Positions 10,430 through 19,513 are shown, numbered from the stretch's first letter. The stretch is 64,000 bases of DNA from Bin5 sp965218625 (GCA_965218625.1 CBDCLG010000008.1:1-64000); one strand, 5' to 3'. Notes: a model not told the origin generated them from the sequence alone. Numbers and translations: made by a program.

Positions 10430-13231
10430 ATGGAACTGGAAGCCTATCCCCGCCCGGAAGATGATACCGGCATCGGAATCCATTGGTGCGCAGGCGTCAG
10501 CGCGGCGACGCCGGACATGGTGGAGGAGTTCTGGCTGCCGGAGCTGATCGAACTGGGCGTGAAATGGGTCAAAATTGCGGGGCAGCGGAATGCGTTGCAC
10601 CTGGCGCCGACGCTGCTGGCCGCGCGCATCATGCCGGTGGTCGAAATTGTACGCGCCAGCCCAGGTCCCGGCCCCTTGTCTTCCGCGGAGCTGGAGGAGG
10701 TCGAGCTGCTGCTCGACGCGGGGGTGCGCTACTTCGAGTTAGACAGCGAACCGGACCGGACGTCGCTGTGGCCGCAGGAAAAGCTGCCGCCGGACGCCGT
10801 CGAGGTGACGGCGCGTGCGGCGGTCGAGAATATGGAGGCGATTCTGGCGCGCGGCGGGCTGCCCGCGATCCCCGCGCTGAGGCCGGGAAGCGACTGGCAG
10901 CTGGTCGAGGAGATCAAGCGGGTTGGCGGTGACGCGCTGTTCGACGAGCCGGTCTGGCTGGCGATCCACAACTACTCGAGCAACCGTCCGCCGCAGTATC
11001 CTGAAGATGCGGCCCATCGCGAGGGCGCGCCGCTCTCGCGTGAACTCTATCTCGCGCTGGCGGCAGAAGCGCGGCGGGAAGACCCGTGGCAGGGCAGGTC
11101 GATGGAAGAAATCAACGACCTGCGCCGCCGGCTGGCAAGCAAAACGAAGGAGCCTGTCGCGTCGACGAGCGACGCGGCCAATGACTGGCGGACGAAGCTT
11201 TCGGCGGCGCTGGCGAACGTGACCCGCAGCCAGCCGCCGCCGCTGCCGCCGCATCGGATGCACTGGCGCGCTTTTGAAGAGCTGAACGACCAGGTGCAGG
11301 CCTTGGTCGGCCGCAGCCTGCCGATTCTGTCGACGGCGAACGGCTACCTCATCAACGAAAACGCCGACCCTCGCTACCCCGCCACGACACCGATGCTGCA
11401 CATGGCCCAGACCTTGGAGATCTGCCGGGCGATGATGGGGACCAGCCGCCATTCAGCGTCCCCGCCGGACTACTACTTCTGTACCGCGTTCTGGTTGCTG
11501 GCGCATGAGGCGCTGCAGGGAGAAGGCCCGGTGGACGAAGAGAGCGCCTGGTACAGCCCAATGCACCTGGTGGAGGAGGCTTCGGAGGAGGCGGATTCTG
11601 GAGGGCCTCACGGCCCTGAAGCGTTCGGCTGGTCAACGCTGCCGATCGTGCCGCTGCTCAAGGCGGAGCCGAAACGGGCGAGAAAGGCGGCGGGGGGAGA
11701 AGAGCCTGAAGCGGAGACAGAGGCGAAAGAGGCCCTCTCGCTGTCCACGCCCGCGAACGGGCTGCCACCAGGCGGCGAGGGCGTGATCAGCGGCAAGGTG
11801 CGCGGCGGCGCGGAGGCACAGCTGCGCCTGACGCACGGCGACGGTTTCGCCTACGAGTCGCTGACGGAAATAAGCGGCGCGTTCCGTTTTGTGGAGTTGC
11901 CGGCCGGCCGCTACAGCCTGGAGGTAATCAGCCCGCCCGGCAGCCGCGTGGACGAAGTCGAGCTTGCGCCCAGCCAGAAAGCGGAATGCGAGCTGTCGGT
12001 CTACGGATGGGGCTTCGAGATCGAGCAACGGACGGTAAAGCACGGGCGCATGTTGACGTGCAGCGTAGAGCTTCTGCCGCGCGCAGATCCCGTTCGCGGC
12101 CAAGGCGCCGAGGATGCGGCGGGCGCAGGCCGGACAGGCACGCCGGCACTGCGGATCGGCAGCAGCGAGCAGAAGAGCTGGGTCACTCAACTGGCGCGCG
12201 GCGCCGAGGGCCGGACGGCGCATTGCGAGGTGGGGCCGCTGCCCTCGGACAGCTACCGGCTGGAGGTGCTGGGCCTGGCGGAAGGGGGCGCCAGCACCGC
12301 AAAAGGGGCGGCCCCGGTCAGCTGCCAGGCGCCCATAAACCGCGGCATGGTGACCGACGTTCGCTTTGTCCACTCGCACGATGAGAAGAGAGCGCCGCCG
12401 CGGCAGTCCAGCATCGAGGGCACAGTAGATGGCGAGGGCGTACGTATTGTGCGCTTGCAGGGGACGGGGCCTGGCGAGCAGTTCGCGCAAGCGGACGAGG
12501 ACGGCCATTTTGAGTTCAGCGGGCTGCCCGCGGGCGCATATTCCCTGGATGTCAAAGACAGACACCTGCAGCGCTACCCGCGTCCCGTGGCCCTGGATGG
12601 GCGCAACGCGGCGCGGCGCGAGCTCTTTCTGCTGCCGGATTGCGCGCTGCCGACACGGCCGGAGCCTGCTCTGCTGCAGGGTCAGACACTACAGGGCACG
12701 ACCGCTGAACGTCAGGGCGATCTCCAGGCGGCGAAACAGGGCCGGCCGGGGCAGCAAGTGGCGCTGCTGGATGCACGCGGTCAGCGCTATGTGACGGAGG
12801 TCGAACCGTCAGGCGTTTTTGCGTTTGACTGCCTGCCGGCAGGAGATTACGACCTCTACGCCGAAGGATTCGAGCGGCGGGGGATCCATCTGGATGCCGG
12901 GGACCGGCTCAGCATTCAGCTGGCGCGGCCTGCGGCCGAGTGGAGCCATCACACGCGCGTCCGCAAGGCGGCGGAGGCGCCGGGGCTGATCCACGTGCAG
13001 TGGCTGGCGCGGCCGGAGCTGACAGTTGTCGTGGAGAATATGGAGGGCGGAGAGGAAGCGCGCAAGACAGGTGGGGCCGAGCCGCCCTTTCGCGTCGAGC
13101 TCGGGCCGTTTGCGCCCGGAATGTACCGCGTCCACAGCCCCGATCTGCCGGTCAGCGCCGACGTACAACTGGACGCCGGGGAGACCGCAGTGGTGACGTT
13201 CGTGCAGAATACGGAAGCGGCGCAGTCCTGA
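10430..13231 (+). CDS. Large TIM-barrel (glycosidase-like) protein with carboxypeptidase-regulatory-like repeats
   Basis: A 933-residue protein. The N-terminal about 400 residues look like a (beta/alpha)8 glycosidase-type domain: GIGIHWCAG, LGVKWVKIAG, RYFELDSEPDR, VWLAIHNYSS and LPILSTANGYLINENADPRY, with Glu and Asn residues at strand ends. A low-complexity acidic linker follows (about 405-445). The rest contains at least three beta-sandwich repeats of the carboxypeptidase regulatory-like or Cna-B type, each ending in a LPAGxYxLxV signature (about 475-490, 685-700, 800-815). No signal peptide is encoded from this start, odd for such an architecture; a lipoprotein-signal-like stretch lies in frame upstream but is cut off by TAA at 10418. 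The next gene (13268) is a sugar-type binding lipoprotein, 36 bp downstream. Exact activity unknown. Confidence 0.7.
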   Translation: MELEAYPRPEDDTGIGIHWCAGVSAATPDMVEEFWLPELIELGVKWVKIAGQRNALHLAPTLLAARIMPVVEIVRASPGPGPLSSAELEEVELLLDAGVRYFELDSEPDRTSLWPQEKLPPDAVEVTARAAVENMEAILARGGLPAIPALRPGSDWQLVEEIKRVGGDALFDEPVWLAIHNYSSNRPPQYPEDAAHREGAPLSRELYLALAAEARREDPWQGRSMEEINDLRRRLASKTKEPVASTSDAANDWRTKLSAALANVTRSQPPPLPPHRMHWRAFEELNDQVQALVGRSLPILSTANGYLINENADPRYPATTPMLHMAQTLEICRAMMGTSRHSASPPDYYFCTAFWLLAHEALQGEGPVDEESAWYSPMHLVEEASEEADSGGPHGPEAFGWSTLPIVPLLKAEPKRARKAAGGEEPEAETEAKEALSLSTPANGLPPGGEGVISGKVRGGAEAQLRLTHGDGFAYESLTEISGAFRFVELPAGRYSLEVISPPGSRVDEVELAPSQKAECELSVYGWGFEIEQRTVKHGRMLTCSVELLPRADPVRGQGAEDAAGAGRTGTPALRIGSSEQKSWVTQLARGAEGRTAHCEVGPLPSDSYRLEVLGLAEGGASTAKGAAPVSCQAPINRGMVTDVRFVHSHDEKRAPPRQSSIEGTVDGEGVRIVRLQGTGPGEQFAQADEDGHFEFSGLPAGAYSLDVKDRHLQRYPRPVALDGRNAARRELFLLPDCALPTRPEPALLQGQTLQGTTAERQGDLQAAKQGRPGQQVALLDARGQRYVTEVEPSGVFAFDCLPAGDYDLYAEGFERRGIHLDAGDRLSIQLARPAAEWSHHTRVRKAAEAPGLIHVQWLARPELTVVVENMEGGEEARKTGGAEPPFRVELGPFAPGMYRVHSPDLPVSADVQLDAGETAVVTFVQNTEAAQS

Positions 13232-13267
13232 AATGTTCGACCGCCGGCGCCAGGAAATGAAAGCGTA

Positions 13268-14587
13268 ATGAGAACCAGCATATCTCAGGTGTGCGCGGCG
13301 CTTTTTTGCGCGGCGCTGCTGTTGAGCGCTTGCCGCGGCGCGGCGGAGGATGAGAAACCCGCGCCCGCAGCCGAAACGCCGGCCGCAACAGCCACAGCCA
13401 GGCTGCGCTGGATGGGCCCGGCATTTGTACGCCAGATCGACACCGAGATCGTCGCCCGCTGCGCCAAGCAGGTCGGCATGCCGATCGAGCTGTTGCCGGC
13501 GCCGGCCGATCCGCTCGACCGCCTGGGCCTCTACCGCCAATTCCTGCCGGCCGAATCGGATGACATCGACCTGATCGATTTCGACGTTGTCTGGTCCGGC
13601 CTGCTCGCGCCCCATCTGCTCGACCTGAATCCGCATCTCCCGGCCGAAGAGCGCGAGCAGTACTTCCCCATCTATCTCGAAAACAACAGCATTGACGGCG
13701 CGCTCGTGGGCCTGCCGCAGATGGCTGACGTCGGCCTTCTCTACTACCGCGCCGACCTGCTGGAGAAATACGGCTACGCGCAGCCTCCGGCGACGTGGAG
13801 CGAGTTGGAGGAGATGGCGGCGGCGATCCAGGCCGGCGAACGGCTCGAAAACGACGCATTCTGGGGTTACGTGTGGCAGGGCAATGTGTACGAGGGTCTG
13901 ACGGTCAACGCGGTCGAGTGGCTGGTAAGCGAGGGCGGCGAACCGATCGTCGACGCGGCGGGGCGTTTGGCCGTCGAGGATGCCGGCGCGACGCGGGCGC
14001 TGGACAGGGCGGCCTCGTGGGTGGGCGAGATCAGCCCGCCGGAGGTGACGGTCTACCAGGAAGAGGATGCGCGCGCGCTGTTCCAGATGGGCAATGCGGC
14101 CTTCATGCGCAACTGGCCCTACGCCTATCCGCTGGGCCAGGCCGAAGACAGCCCGGTCCGCGACCTGTTTGGCGTGACGCGACTGCCCAAGGGGGAAGGT
14201 ACGGCGGCGCGCCATGCCAGCGTGATCGGCGGGCAGCAGATTGGTGTCAGCCGTTACAGCCGCAACCCGGACGCAGCCGCAGCCGCGGCGCGCTGCCTGA
14301 CGGACATTGCCGCGCAGCGGCGCCGTGCGCTGGCGGACGGCACGGTTCCGGCGGTCCCGGCGCTCTATGCGGATGCGGATGTGCGGGCGCGCATCGGGCC
14401 GGCCGAGCAGATCGAGGAGAGTCTGCGCGAACATGCGGTGGCGCGGCCTGCTGCGAGGACCGGCCGCCACTATATCGAGATTTCGCTGGTCTGCTTTACC
14501 GAAGTGAACCGGGTCCTGACAGGTGAGCAGGACGCCGCCAGCGCGGCTGCCCGCATCGCCGAACAGGTCGGGCGGTGGCTCGAGTGA
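13268..14587 (+). CDS. ABC-type extracellular solute-binding lipoprotein (sugar-type)
   Basis: A 439-residue substrate-binding protein of the maltose/trehalose-binding (family 1) type. The N-terminus is a Sec lipoprotein signal (hydrophobic run ending LLLSAC, Cys at about 22), unlike the Tat-type signals of the other binding proteins here. Conserved features are DIDLIDFDVVW, LPAEEREQYFPIYLENN, GLPQMADVGLLYYRADLLEKYG, TWSELEEMA, ALFQMGNAAFMRNWPYAY and a late IGGQQIGVSRYSRNPDAAA. No permease or ATPase gene adjoins it, so its transporter must be encoded elsewhere or it serves as a sensor. It is probably co-transcribed with the TIM-barrel gene before it. The ligand is unknown. Confidence 0.88.
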   Translation: MRTSISQVCAALFCAALLLSACRGAAEDEKPAPAAETPAATATARLRWMGPAFVRQIDTEIVARCAKQVGMPIELLPAPADPLDRLGLYRQFLPAESDDIDLIDFDVVWSGLLAPHLLDLNPHLPAEEREQYFPIYLENNSIDGALVGLPQMADVGLLYYRADLLEKYGYAQPPATWSELEEMAAAIQAGERLENDAFWGYVWQGNVYEGLTVNAVEWLVSEGGEPIVDAAGRLAVEDAGATRALDRAASWVGEISPPEVTVYQEEDARALFQMGNAAFMRNWPYAYPLGQAEDSPVRDLFGVTRLPKGEGTAARHASVIGGQQIGVSRYSRNPDAAAAAARCLTDIAAQRRRALADGTVPAVPALYADADVRARIGPAEQIEESLREHAVARPAARTGRHYIEISLVCFTEVNRVLTGEQDAASAAARIAEQVGRWLE

Positions 14588-14596
14588 GCGGCGCGC

Positions 14597-14645
14597 CTGC
14601 GGACCCGTGAAGTGGAGAATGCCGGAGACTCACCCGCTTCCGCAG
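14597..14645 (+). terminator. Possible terminator hairpin after the binding-lipoprotein gene
   Basis: CTGCGGA (14597-14603) pairs with TCCGCAG (14639-14645), with an inner GTG-AGT/ACT-CAC stem. A short T run (14656-14659) follows some 11 bases later, where the MITE-like element is inserted. Stability was judged by eye only. Confidence 0.35.
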
Positions 14646-14659
14646 CGCCCCCTGCTTTT

Positions 14660-14893
14660 CAGGGCGATTACATCTAATTGGGTCAAGACCCCGCGACACT
14701 ACCTGATTCGAGCCCAACTCCGAAAAAAAGCCGAGAACAGTGCAAACTGCAGTGCGCGGTCGCGAATTCTTAAGGTTTTCGGCGACTGGAGATCGGTTTT
14801 TCAGCCCAAAACGAATGACAATTGGTAGGGGCACCCCTTGTGGGTGCCCTTCGTGGGTTATTGTGGCGTCCAGATTTAGATGCGATTGCCCTG
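14660..14893. mobile_element. MITE-like element, copy 1 (234 bp)
   Basis: Ends are imperfect 18-bp terminal inverted repeats: CAGGGCGATTACATCTAA at the left and, on the opposite strand, CAGGGCAATCGCATCTAA at the right. It is flanked by a perfect 9-bp direct repeat CCTGCTTTT (14651-14659 and 14894-14902), the expected target-site duplication. No coding capacity. Inside is a hairpin GGGCACCC/GGGTGCCC (14829-14849). A second copy lies at 52716-52910; this copy has about 40 extra internal bases (around 14740-14790). It needs a transposase in trans, not seen in this window. Confidence 0.85.
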
Positions 14894-14931
14894 CCTGCTT
14901 TTCAAGTGTACTTTATATCATTGTAAATTCA

Positions 14932-14940
14932 TGCTATACT
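14932..14940 (+). promoter_or_regulatory. Possible extended -10 promoter upstream of locus 1
   Basis: TGCTATACT is an extended -10 match (TGn then TATACT). A weak -35 (TTTATA) sits 17 bases upstream at 14912-14917. A transcript from here would have a leader of about 380 nt before the binding-protein gene at 15329; its start contains the GGTCCC/GGGACC inverted repeat (14941-14966). No riboswitch class recognised in the leader. Confidence 0.35.
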
Positions 14941-15199
14941 GGTCCCAGGGGAAGTTGTTCGGGACCCCATGTCACCGGTCGGACAAGTAGAGCATGAGGC
15001 GCCTGGCCGGCCTGCATGAAGCCCACGTTGATTGGCCGGGCGGCGCATTGTAACGGCCGCAGGTATGTCGCCCGCGTGCTCGATGAACTGTCTCCCCGTA
15101 CGCTTTCGCTCACGCTCCACCGTTAGGCGCCCGCAGCATGACAACGCCGGCGCGCTGCGTCAGACCGCCCTCAGGGCCACCACACAACAGATTTACAAT

Positions 15200-15229
15200 A
15201 TCGATTGACCGTACATATCGTCAATTGAT
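15200..15229. promoter_or_regulatory. 30-bp inverted repeat, candidate operator
   Basis: ATCGATTGAC and GTCAATTGAT form 10-bp arms (one mismatch) around a 10-base spacer, 100 bp before the locus 1 binding-protein start. Dimensions suit a dimeric repressor site; the regulator is not known. Confidence 0.4.
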
Positions 15230-15248
15230 CCTCTTTTCCTAAATGACG

Positions 15249-15258
15249 AAACGCGTTT
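15249..15258. promoter_or_regulatory. LacI-like palindrome AAACGCGTTT
   Basis: A perfect 10-bp palindrome with central CG, inside a looser GACGAAACGCGTTTTTCG context, 70 bp upstream of the locus 1 binding protein. The AAA-CG-CG-TTT form resembles LacI-family operators. Confidence 0.4.
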
Positions 15259-15328
15259 TTCGTAGTCCGTGCGCAGGATTTTCGTATCTGGCGGAATTCA
15301 CATTCGGGCAAAGCAAGGAGGAGATCAG

Positions 15329-16771
15329 ATGATTAACGGGAAAGTATCGAGACGGCAGTTTTTGCAGGGTCTGGCGATGGCTGCCGGCGGCGCCGCGCTG
15401 GCGGCGTGTGCCGCGCCGGTCGCTCCATCGGCCCCGGAAGGGGAGGAGGATGCTGGCGCGATGGCCGAGGGGGTCACGATCTCGTATATGACTCGCAACA
15501 CCTACAATTTCGAATCGGTGGCGAATGCGGTCGTGCCCGCGTTTGAGGAGAAGACGGGACACACAGTCGAAGTGCAGCTGGTGAACGACACGATAGAGGC
15601 GCTTCCGCCGACGCTGGCGGCGGGTACGGCACCGGACACGGTCGTCAGTTTTCCGCGCGCGATCGTCCCATTGTATGCGCAGGAGACCTTCCTGCCGCTG
15701 AACAGCTTCATGGAGGAAGCGGGGCTGACGACTGACGACTTTTTTGAGGGCGACCTGCTGGCGAGCTATTTGATGGACAGACAGTTCGGGATGCCGATTT
15801 GGCACGGCATTGTTTTCTACATCGGGCTCTACCGGCGAGACCTGTTCGATGACGCCGGTGTACCCGGGCCGCCGGCGATGGACAGCTTTGAGTCGTGGGC
15901 CGACCTCTACGAGACCGCTGCCAAGGTTATGGAGCGGGATGCCAGCGGCAACGTCACACGCTGGGGATTCGACGCCAGCACGCAGTGGTCGGGATCGCGC
16001 ATCCTTGGCGCGATCAAGGAGCAGGGATCGCATTGGTGGGACGAGGGCTCGCAGGCGTTCAACCTGACATCGGACGAAACCGTCAACGCGATCAAGAACC
16101 ATCTCTTCGATCCAATTTTCGAGTATGGCATTTCCTATGATGAAGCCCATGATCCCGGTCTGGCGTGGCATGAACGCCTTACCCAAGGCGTCGTCGCGAT
16201 GCAGCCCTGGTTGGAAACGGTCAACGTGATCAAGTCGGACGAAATGTGGGATCTGGCGGAGGTGATCGAGCCCTACGTGAACCCGACGATGGTGCCGGGC
16301 GTGACGCCGGTCAACATCAAGGTGGGCGGCTGGCATGTGCATATGGTGCGCACGGTGGCCGAGGAGAAGCGTGTGCCGGCGGGAGAACTCTGCATGATTC
16401 AGGTGGTCGACCTGGACGTCGCAGCCGAGATCCAGAAGACGGTAGGCGCGGGTTCGGCGCTGCGCTCCTATCGGGACCACCCGGTTCTGGATGAGATTGC
16501 GCAGACTGACCGTGTGACGGAGTTGCGCGCGTTCCAGTACAAGATCGAGGCCGACTTTGGCGTCGATTTCGGCGGCTGGGAGTGGGGCGACCTGGGGATG
16601 GCGTTCTACCCCGACGCGCGCTGTAGGGGCGAAGAGGGCGAGGCGCGCTGCGCGCAGACAGGTTCGATCGCCAGCGGCAAGGTTACGCCCGAGCAGATTG
16701 CCGAAGAATGGCAGGAGGAAGCAACCACGGCGCGCAAGGAGTTTTACGAAAGCATCGGCATCGAGGTGTAA
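15329..16771 (+). CDS. Tat-exported ABC solute-binding lipoprotein, locus 1
   Basis: A 480-residue family-1-like binding protein. ATG at 15329 follows AAGGAGGAG (15315-15323); the longer frame from 15269 is not used. The N-terminus combines a twin-arginine motif (SRRQFLQG) with a lipobox (ALAAC), so a Tat-exported lipoprotein is expected. FEEKTGHTVEVQLVND, LAAGTAPDTVV, WHGIVFYIGLYRRDLFDDAG and WADLYETAAKVM resemble the other Tat-type binding proteins here (31509, 34073, 50156). It ends with the shared pattern EQIAEEWQEEATTARKEFYE. It heads locus 1: binding protein, NHL/Yip1 protein, DUF5696-like protein and two permeases follow on the same strand. The ligand is probably a carbohydrate. Confidence 0.92.
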   Translation: MINGKVSRRQFLQGLAMAAGGAALAACAAPVAPSAPEGEEDAGAMAEGVTISYMTRNTYNFESVANAVVPAFEEKTGHTVEVQLVNDTIEALPPTLAAGTAPDTVVSFPRAIVPLYAQETFLPLNSFMEEAGLTTDDFFEGDLLASYLMDRQFGMPIWHGIVFYIGLYRRDLFDDAGVPGPPAMDSFESWADLYETAAKVMERDASGNVTRWGFDASTQWSGSRILGAIKEQGSHWWDEGSQAFNLTSDETVNAIKNHLFDPIFEYGISYDEAHDPGLAWHERLTQGVVAMQPWLETVNVIKSDEMWDLAEVIEPYVNPTMVPGVTPVNIKVGGWHVHMVRTVAEEKRVPAGELCMIQVVDLDVAAEIQKTVGAGSALRSYRDHPVLDEIAQTDRVTELRAFQYKIEADFGVDFGGWEWGDLGMAFYPDARCRGEEGEARCAQTGSIASGKVTPEQIAEEWQEEATTARKEFYESIGIEV

Positions 16772-16805
16772 CGGCGCCGACCGAATCTCTGTTGATGTTT
16801 GTCAG

Positions 16806-16838
16806 CCTGGGGCCGGAGGAATGCTCTCTGGTTCCAGG
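16806..16838 (+). promoter_or_regulatory. RNA hairpin downstream of the binding-protein gene
   Basis: CCTGGGGCCGGAG and CTCTGGTTCCAGG pair along 13 positions with three G-U pairs, around a 7-base loop, 34 bases after the binding-protein stop. No U tract follows, so it is more likely an mRNA-stabilising or processing structure than a classic terminator. Similar hairpins follow the other three Tat-type binding-protein genes in this window. Confidence 0.5.
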
Positions 16839-17353
16839 CGTTTTCGAAGCCTGTTTGCAGGATGAGGGCGCATCTGTCCGGCATCCGTTTCGAGCCATCA
16901 GACCGGTCGGACGGAGACGCGATCCGGGAAAGTGGCCGGTCGTTGATGCGATCCTCCGGATGACTGCGGACAGCATCCCACAATAAATTCTGTCTTTCTT
17001 CCTTCGCCTGTTGTACACCCATGCGAACTGAAGGGACCCTCTCTTGTCGTCGGCCTTTTTGTACAGTACGAGGAGTTTGTGGCAGACGAATTAGCCGATT
17101 CTGACACGAAAGCGGCGTTATGCCTGCCTGGCGCCAGCCACGGCGGAACCAAGAAGGCGCGGTTCGATTTCGAACCGTTCACACCCCAAAAGACGGACAT
17201 TCCACTGCGCGCAGGGAAGTTCCATTCTCGCCATGCCAGCCTGAACGAGCGACGCGAACAGCACGGGCGCGGCCAGGCGGCAGACGCGGCCGCGCCGGTA
17301 CCAAACCGGCTGTTCGACCAATGCGCGCGGCCGCCTGGGCAGCAGCTTTCAAA
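16839..17353. other. Non-coding spacer between binding protein and NHL/Yip1 gene
   Basis: About 515 bp. An in-frame extension of the next gene is open back to 17120, but its sequence is Arg/Pro-rich and unlike a real N-terminus, and the locus 3 paralogue starts at the equivalent of 17354. The stretch may hold a second promoter; TGTACA-type sequences occur at 17010-17065. Nothing else recognised. Confidence 0.4.
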
Positions 17354-19513
17354 ATGAGCCGGATCGTGATTGCGCAGAGAGCGGCGCTGCTCGTCTGCCT
17401 GCTGTTTGTTTTTGGCGCCGTGCGGGTGGAGGCGCAAGGAACGATCGCGCCCTATCGAAGCTACTATGTCGACAATACCGGGTATCGCGTCCCGATCCCG
17501 GACCCCTATGTATTGGACCATGTTATCGAGGGGACCTCGTTGGGAATCGGCGACTTTGGCGCGCCGAGCGACATTCTGATCAACCGGGACAACGGGCATC
17601 TCTACATTGTGGATTCCGGCAATGACCGCATCATCGAGCTGGACGCGCAGGAGCGGGTGGTGCGCCAGCTCGGAGTTGAACAGGCGCTGAATGAGCCGCG
17701 CGGAATCTTTCGAGACAGGGGCGATGGCACGCTCTGGGTTGCGGACACGGGCAACGCGCGTATCCTCCAGATGACCGCCGACGGGGAGCTGCTGTCGGAG
17801 TTCGGCCCACCTGAAAGCAACGTGCTGGCCGAGATCGACAGCGCGGCTCCCAGCAAGGTCCTGGTGGACAAGCGCGGATATATCTACTATCTGGAACAGT
17901 CCGGCGCCGGCATGATCGTCATGGACCGTCAGAACAGGTTCCGGGGCTTTTTTGGCGCCAACCGGCTGGGATTCAGTCTGCGATGGCTGTGGGCGCGCTA
18001 CATGGCAACCGAGGAGCAGAAGGAAAAGCTGCTCCTGGCCAAGCCCACCTCCCATTCGGATATGTATTTGGGCGACGACGGTTTCATCTACACGGCCGTG
18101 GCGGGTGAGGCGACGCGGCAAATTCAGAAGCTCAGCCCGGTCGGTGTCAACATTTTCATTGAGAAAAGCCTCGAAAAAAAACTTTACCAGAACCGAATCT
18201 TCGGCGAGGAGCGGCGATACTGGGAACCGCCGGCGCGGTTCACAGCCCTGGCGGTGGACACGGTCGGCACGGTGACCGCGATCGACAGCAATTCCGGGCG
18301 CATCTATCAGTACGACCAGGACCGCAATTTGCTGATGGCGTTCGGCCGCCTGGGGACGAGCCACATTCAATTTGGCGTGCCGACCGAGGTCGAGGTGGAC
18401 AGTCGCGGCCGGCTCTATGTGCTGGATACGGGCCGGGCGGTGATCCATGTGCTGCAGCCGACGCTCTTTGCAGAGCTGGTTCATCGTGCGAGTTCGCTGC
18501 AATTTGATGGGCGTTATGAAGAGGCGGCCGAGAGTTGGCAGCAGGTCTTGAGGGAGGCTTCACACTACGAGCTGGCGCACAGCGGGATTGGGGCGGCGCA
18601 TTACCATAAGGAACAGTGGCAGGAGGCGATGAAGGCCTACGCGCTGGCCCGCGATCAGCTGGGATATTCGCTGGCTTTCTATGAGCATCGGCAGGGCTTG
18701 TTGCGCCGCAACATGGGCTGGCTGGTGACGGGCGTTTTCGGGCTCATGTTGCTCGTGATCCTCTGGCCGGCCCTGTCCGCTCTCCGGCCGGTCCGCAGCA
18801 CGAGGCCGGCCGAGCTGCGTTACGGGGAACGGCAGTTGCATCCGCTGCTGGGCATCCTCGTAAAACCGGTCCAGACGTTTGAGCTGCTGAAGACCGGTCA
18901 CGCGTTGTGGCCGGCTGTGGCGCTGGTGGCGGCCGCGGCACTGGTGCGGGTCCTCAGCCTGATGCTGCTGGCTTTTCACATGCGAGCCACGCCGTCGGCA
19001 GGTTCGGTGGCGAATTGGGTGCGGCTGTATCGTCCAGTGGCCGCCTATCTGCTGCCGGAGTTGCGTTGGGAGGAGGCAAACCTGCTCGTCGAGGTGTTGC
19101 GCATCGTTGTTCCCTGGCTGCTGTGGGCGGCCGCCAGCTATGGCGTGTCGACGCTGTTCGACGGCGAGGGCACATTCCGCGGGGTGATGCGCACGACCGC
19201 TTTCTGTCTGGTGCCATATATTGTGTTCGCCGTGCCAATCGCGTTGATGAGCCACGGGATGACGGCGCAGGAGCGCGGGTTGTACGAAACGCTGTGGGGC
19301 ATCGTCTTCTATTGGGTGCTTCTCCTCCTCGTGCTTCAGGTCTACAGCGTGCATAACTTTGCGGCACTGCAGACGCTGGGGGTCGGGATGGGGATGACCT
19401 TCGGCATGGCAGTTCTGGCGGCCGCGATCCTATTGGTGGGTCTGCTTGGCGGTGAGGTTTTCACCTTTTTGGGAGAACTCCTGTATGAGGGCATTCTCAT
19501 CTTCTACTTGTAG
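17354..19513 (+). CDS. NHL-repeat / TPR-like / Yip1-domain membrane protein, locus 1
   Basis: About 719 residues. A signal peptide (residues 1-27) is followed by NHL-type beta-propeller repeats (PSDILINRDNGHLYIVDSGN, PRGIFRDRGDGTLWVADTGN, APSKVLVDKRGYIYYLEQ, TEVEVDSRGRLYVLDTGR) to about 370. A TPR-like helical segment follows (about 375-445: FDGRYEEAAESWQQVL, AHSGIGAAHYHKEQWQEAMKAY). After one transmembrane segment (about 455-475) come a cytosolic loop and a multi-span C-terminus of Yip1 type with LLKTGHALWPA and FDGEGTFRGVMRTTAFCLVPY. The propeller should be extracytoplasmic. The start ATG is weakly supported by a ribosome-binding site; the next gene overlaps its end by 29 bases, suggesting translational coupling. 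A close paralogue lies at 47831-50029 in the same context. Role unknown; possibly ligand sensing or scaffolding for the neighbouring transporter. Confidence 0.82.
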   Translation: MSRIVIAQRAALLVCLLFVFGAVRVEAQGTIAPYRSYYVDNTGYRVPIPDPYVLDHVIEGTSLGIGDFGAPSDILINRDNGHLYIVDSGNDRIIELDAQERVVRQLGVEQALNEPRGIFRDRGDGTLWVADTGNARILQMTADGELLSEFGPPESNVLAEIDSAAPSKVLVDKRGYIYYLEQSGAGMIVMDRQNRFRGFFGANRLGFSLRWLWARYMATEEQKEKLLLAKPTSHSDMYLGDDGFIYTAVAGEATRQIQKLSPVGVNIFIEKSLEKKLYQNRIFGEERRYWEPPARFTALAVDTVGTVTAIDSNSGRIYQYDQDRNLLMAFGRLGTSHIQFGVPTEVEVDSRGRLYVLDTGRAVIHVLQPTLFAELVHRASSLQFDGRYEEAAESWQQVLREASHYELAHSGIGAAHYHKEQWQEAMKAYALARDQLGYSLAFYEHRQGLLRRNMGWLVTGVFGLMLLVILWPALSALRPVRSTRPAELRYGERQLHPLLGILVKPVQTFELLKTGHALWPAVALVAAAALVRVLSLMLLAFHMRATPSAGSVANWVRLYRPVAAYLLPELRWEEANLLVEVLRIVVPWLLWAAASYGVSTLFDGEGTFRGVMRTTAFCLVPYIVFAVPIALMSHGMTAQERGLYETLWGIVFYWVLLLLVLQVYSVHNFAALQTLGVGMGMTFGMAVLAAAILLVGLLGGEVFTFLGELLYEGILIFYL

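Noticed and set aside
12809..14470. Minus-strand open frame of 553 codons
   Set aside because: Shadow of the solute-binding lipoprotein and TIM-barrel genes; no recognisable motif and skewed composition.
14929..15144. Minus-strand small open frame in the locus 1 leader
   Set aside because: No ribosome-binding site, no motif, and it lies in a likely transcribed leader of the opposite strand.
17120..17353. N-terminal extension of the NHL/Yip1 protein
   Set aside because: The extra 78 residues are Arg/Pro-rich, precede a perfect signal peptide and are absent in the locus 3 paralogue.
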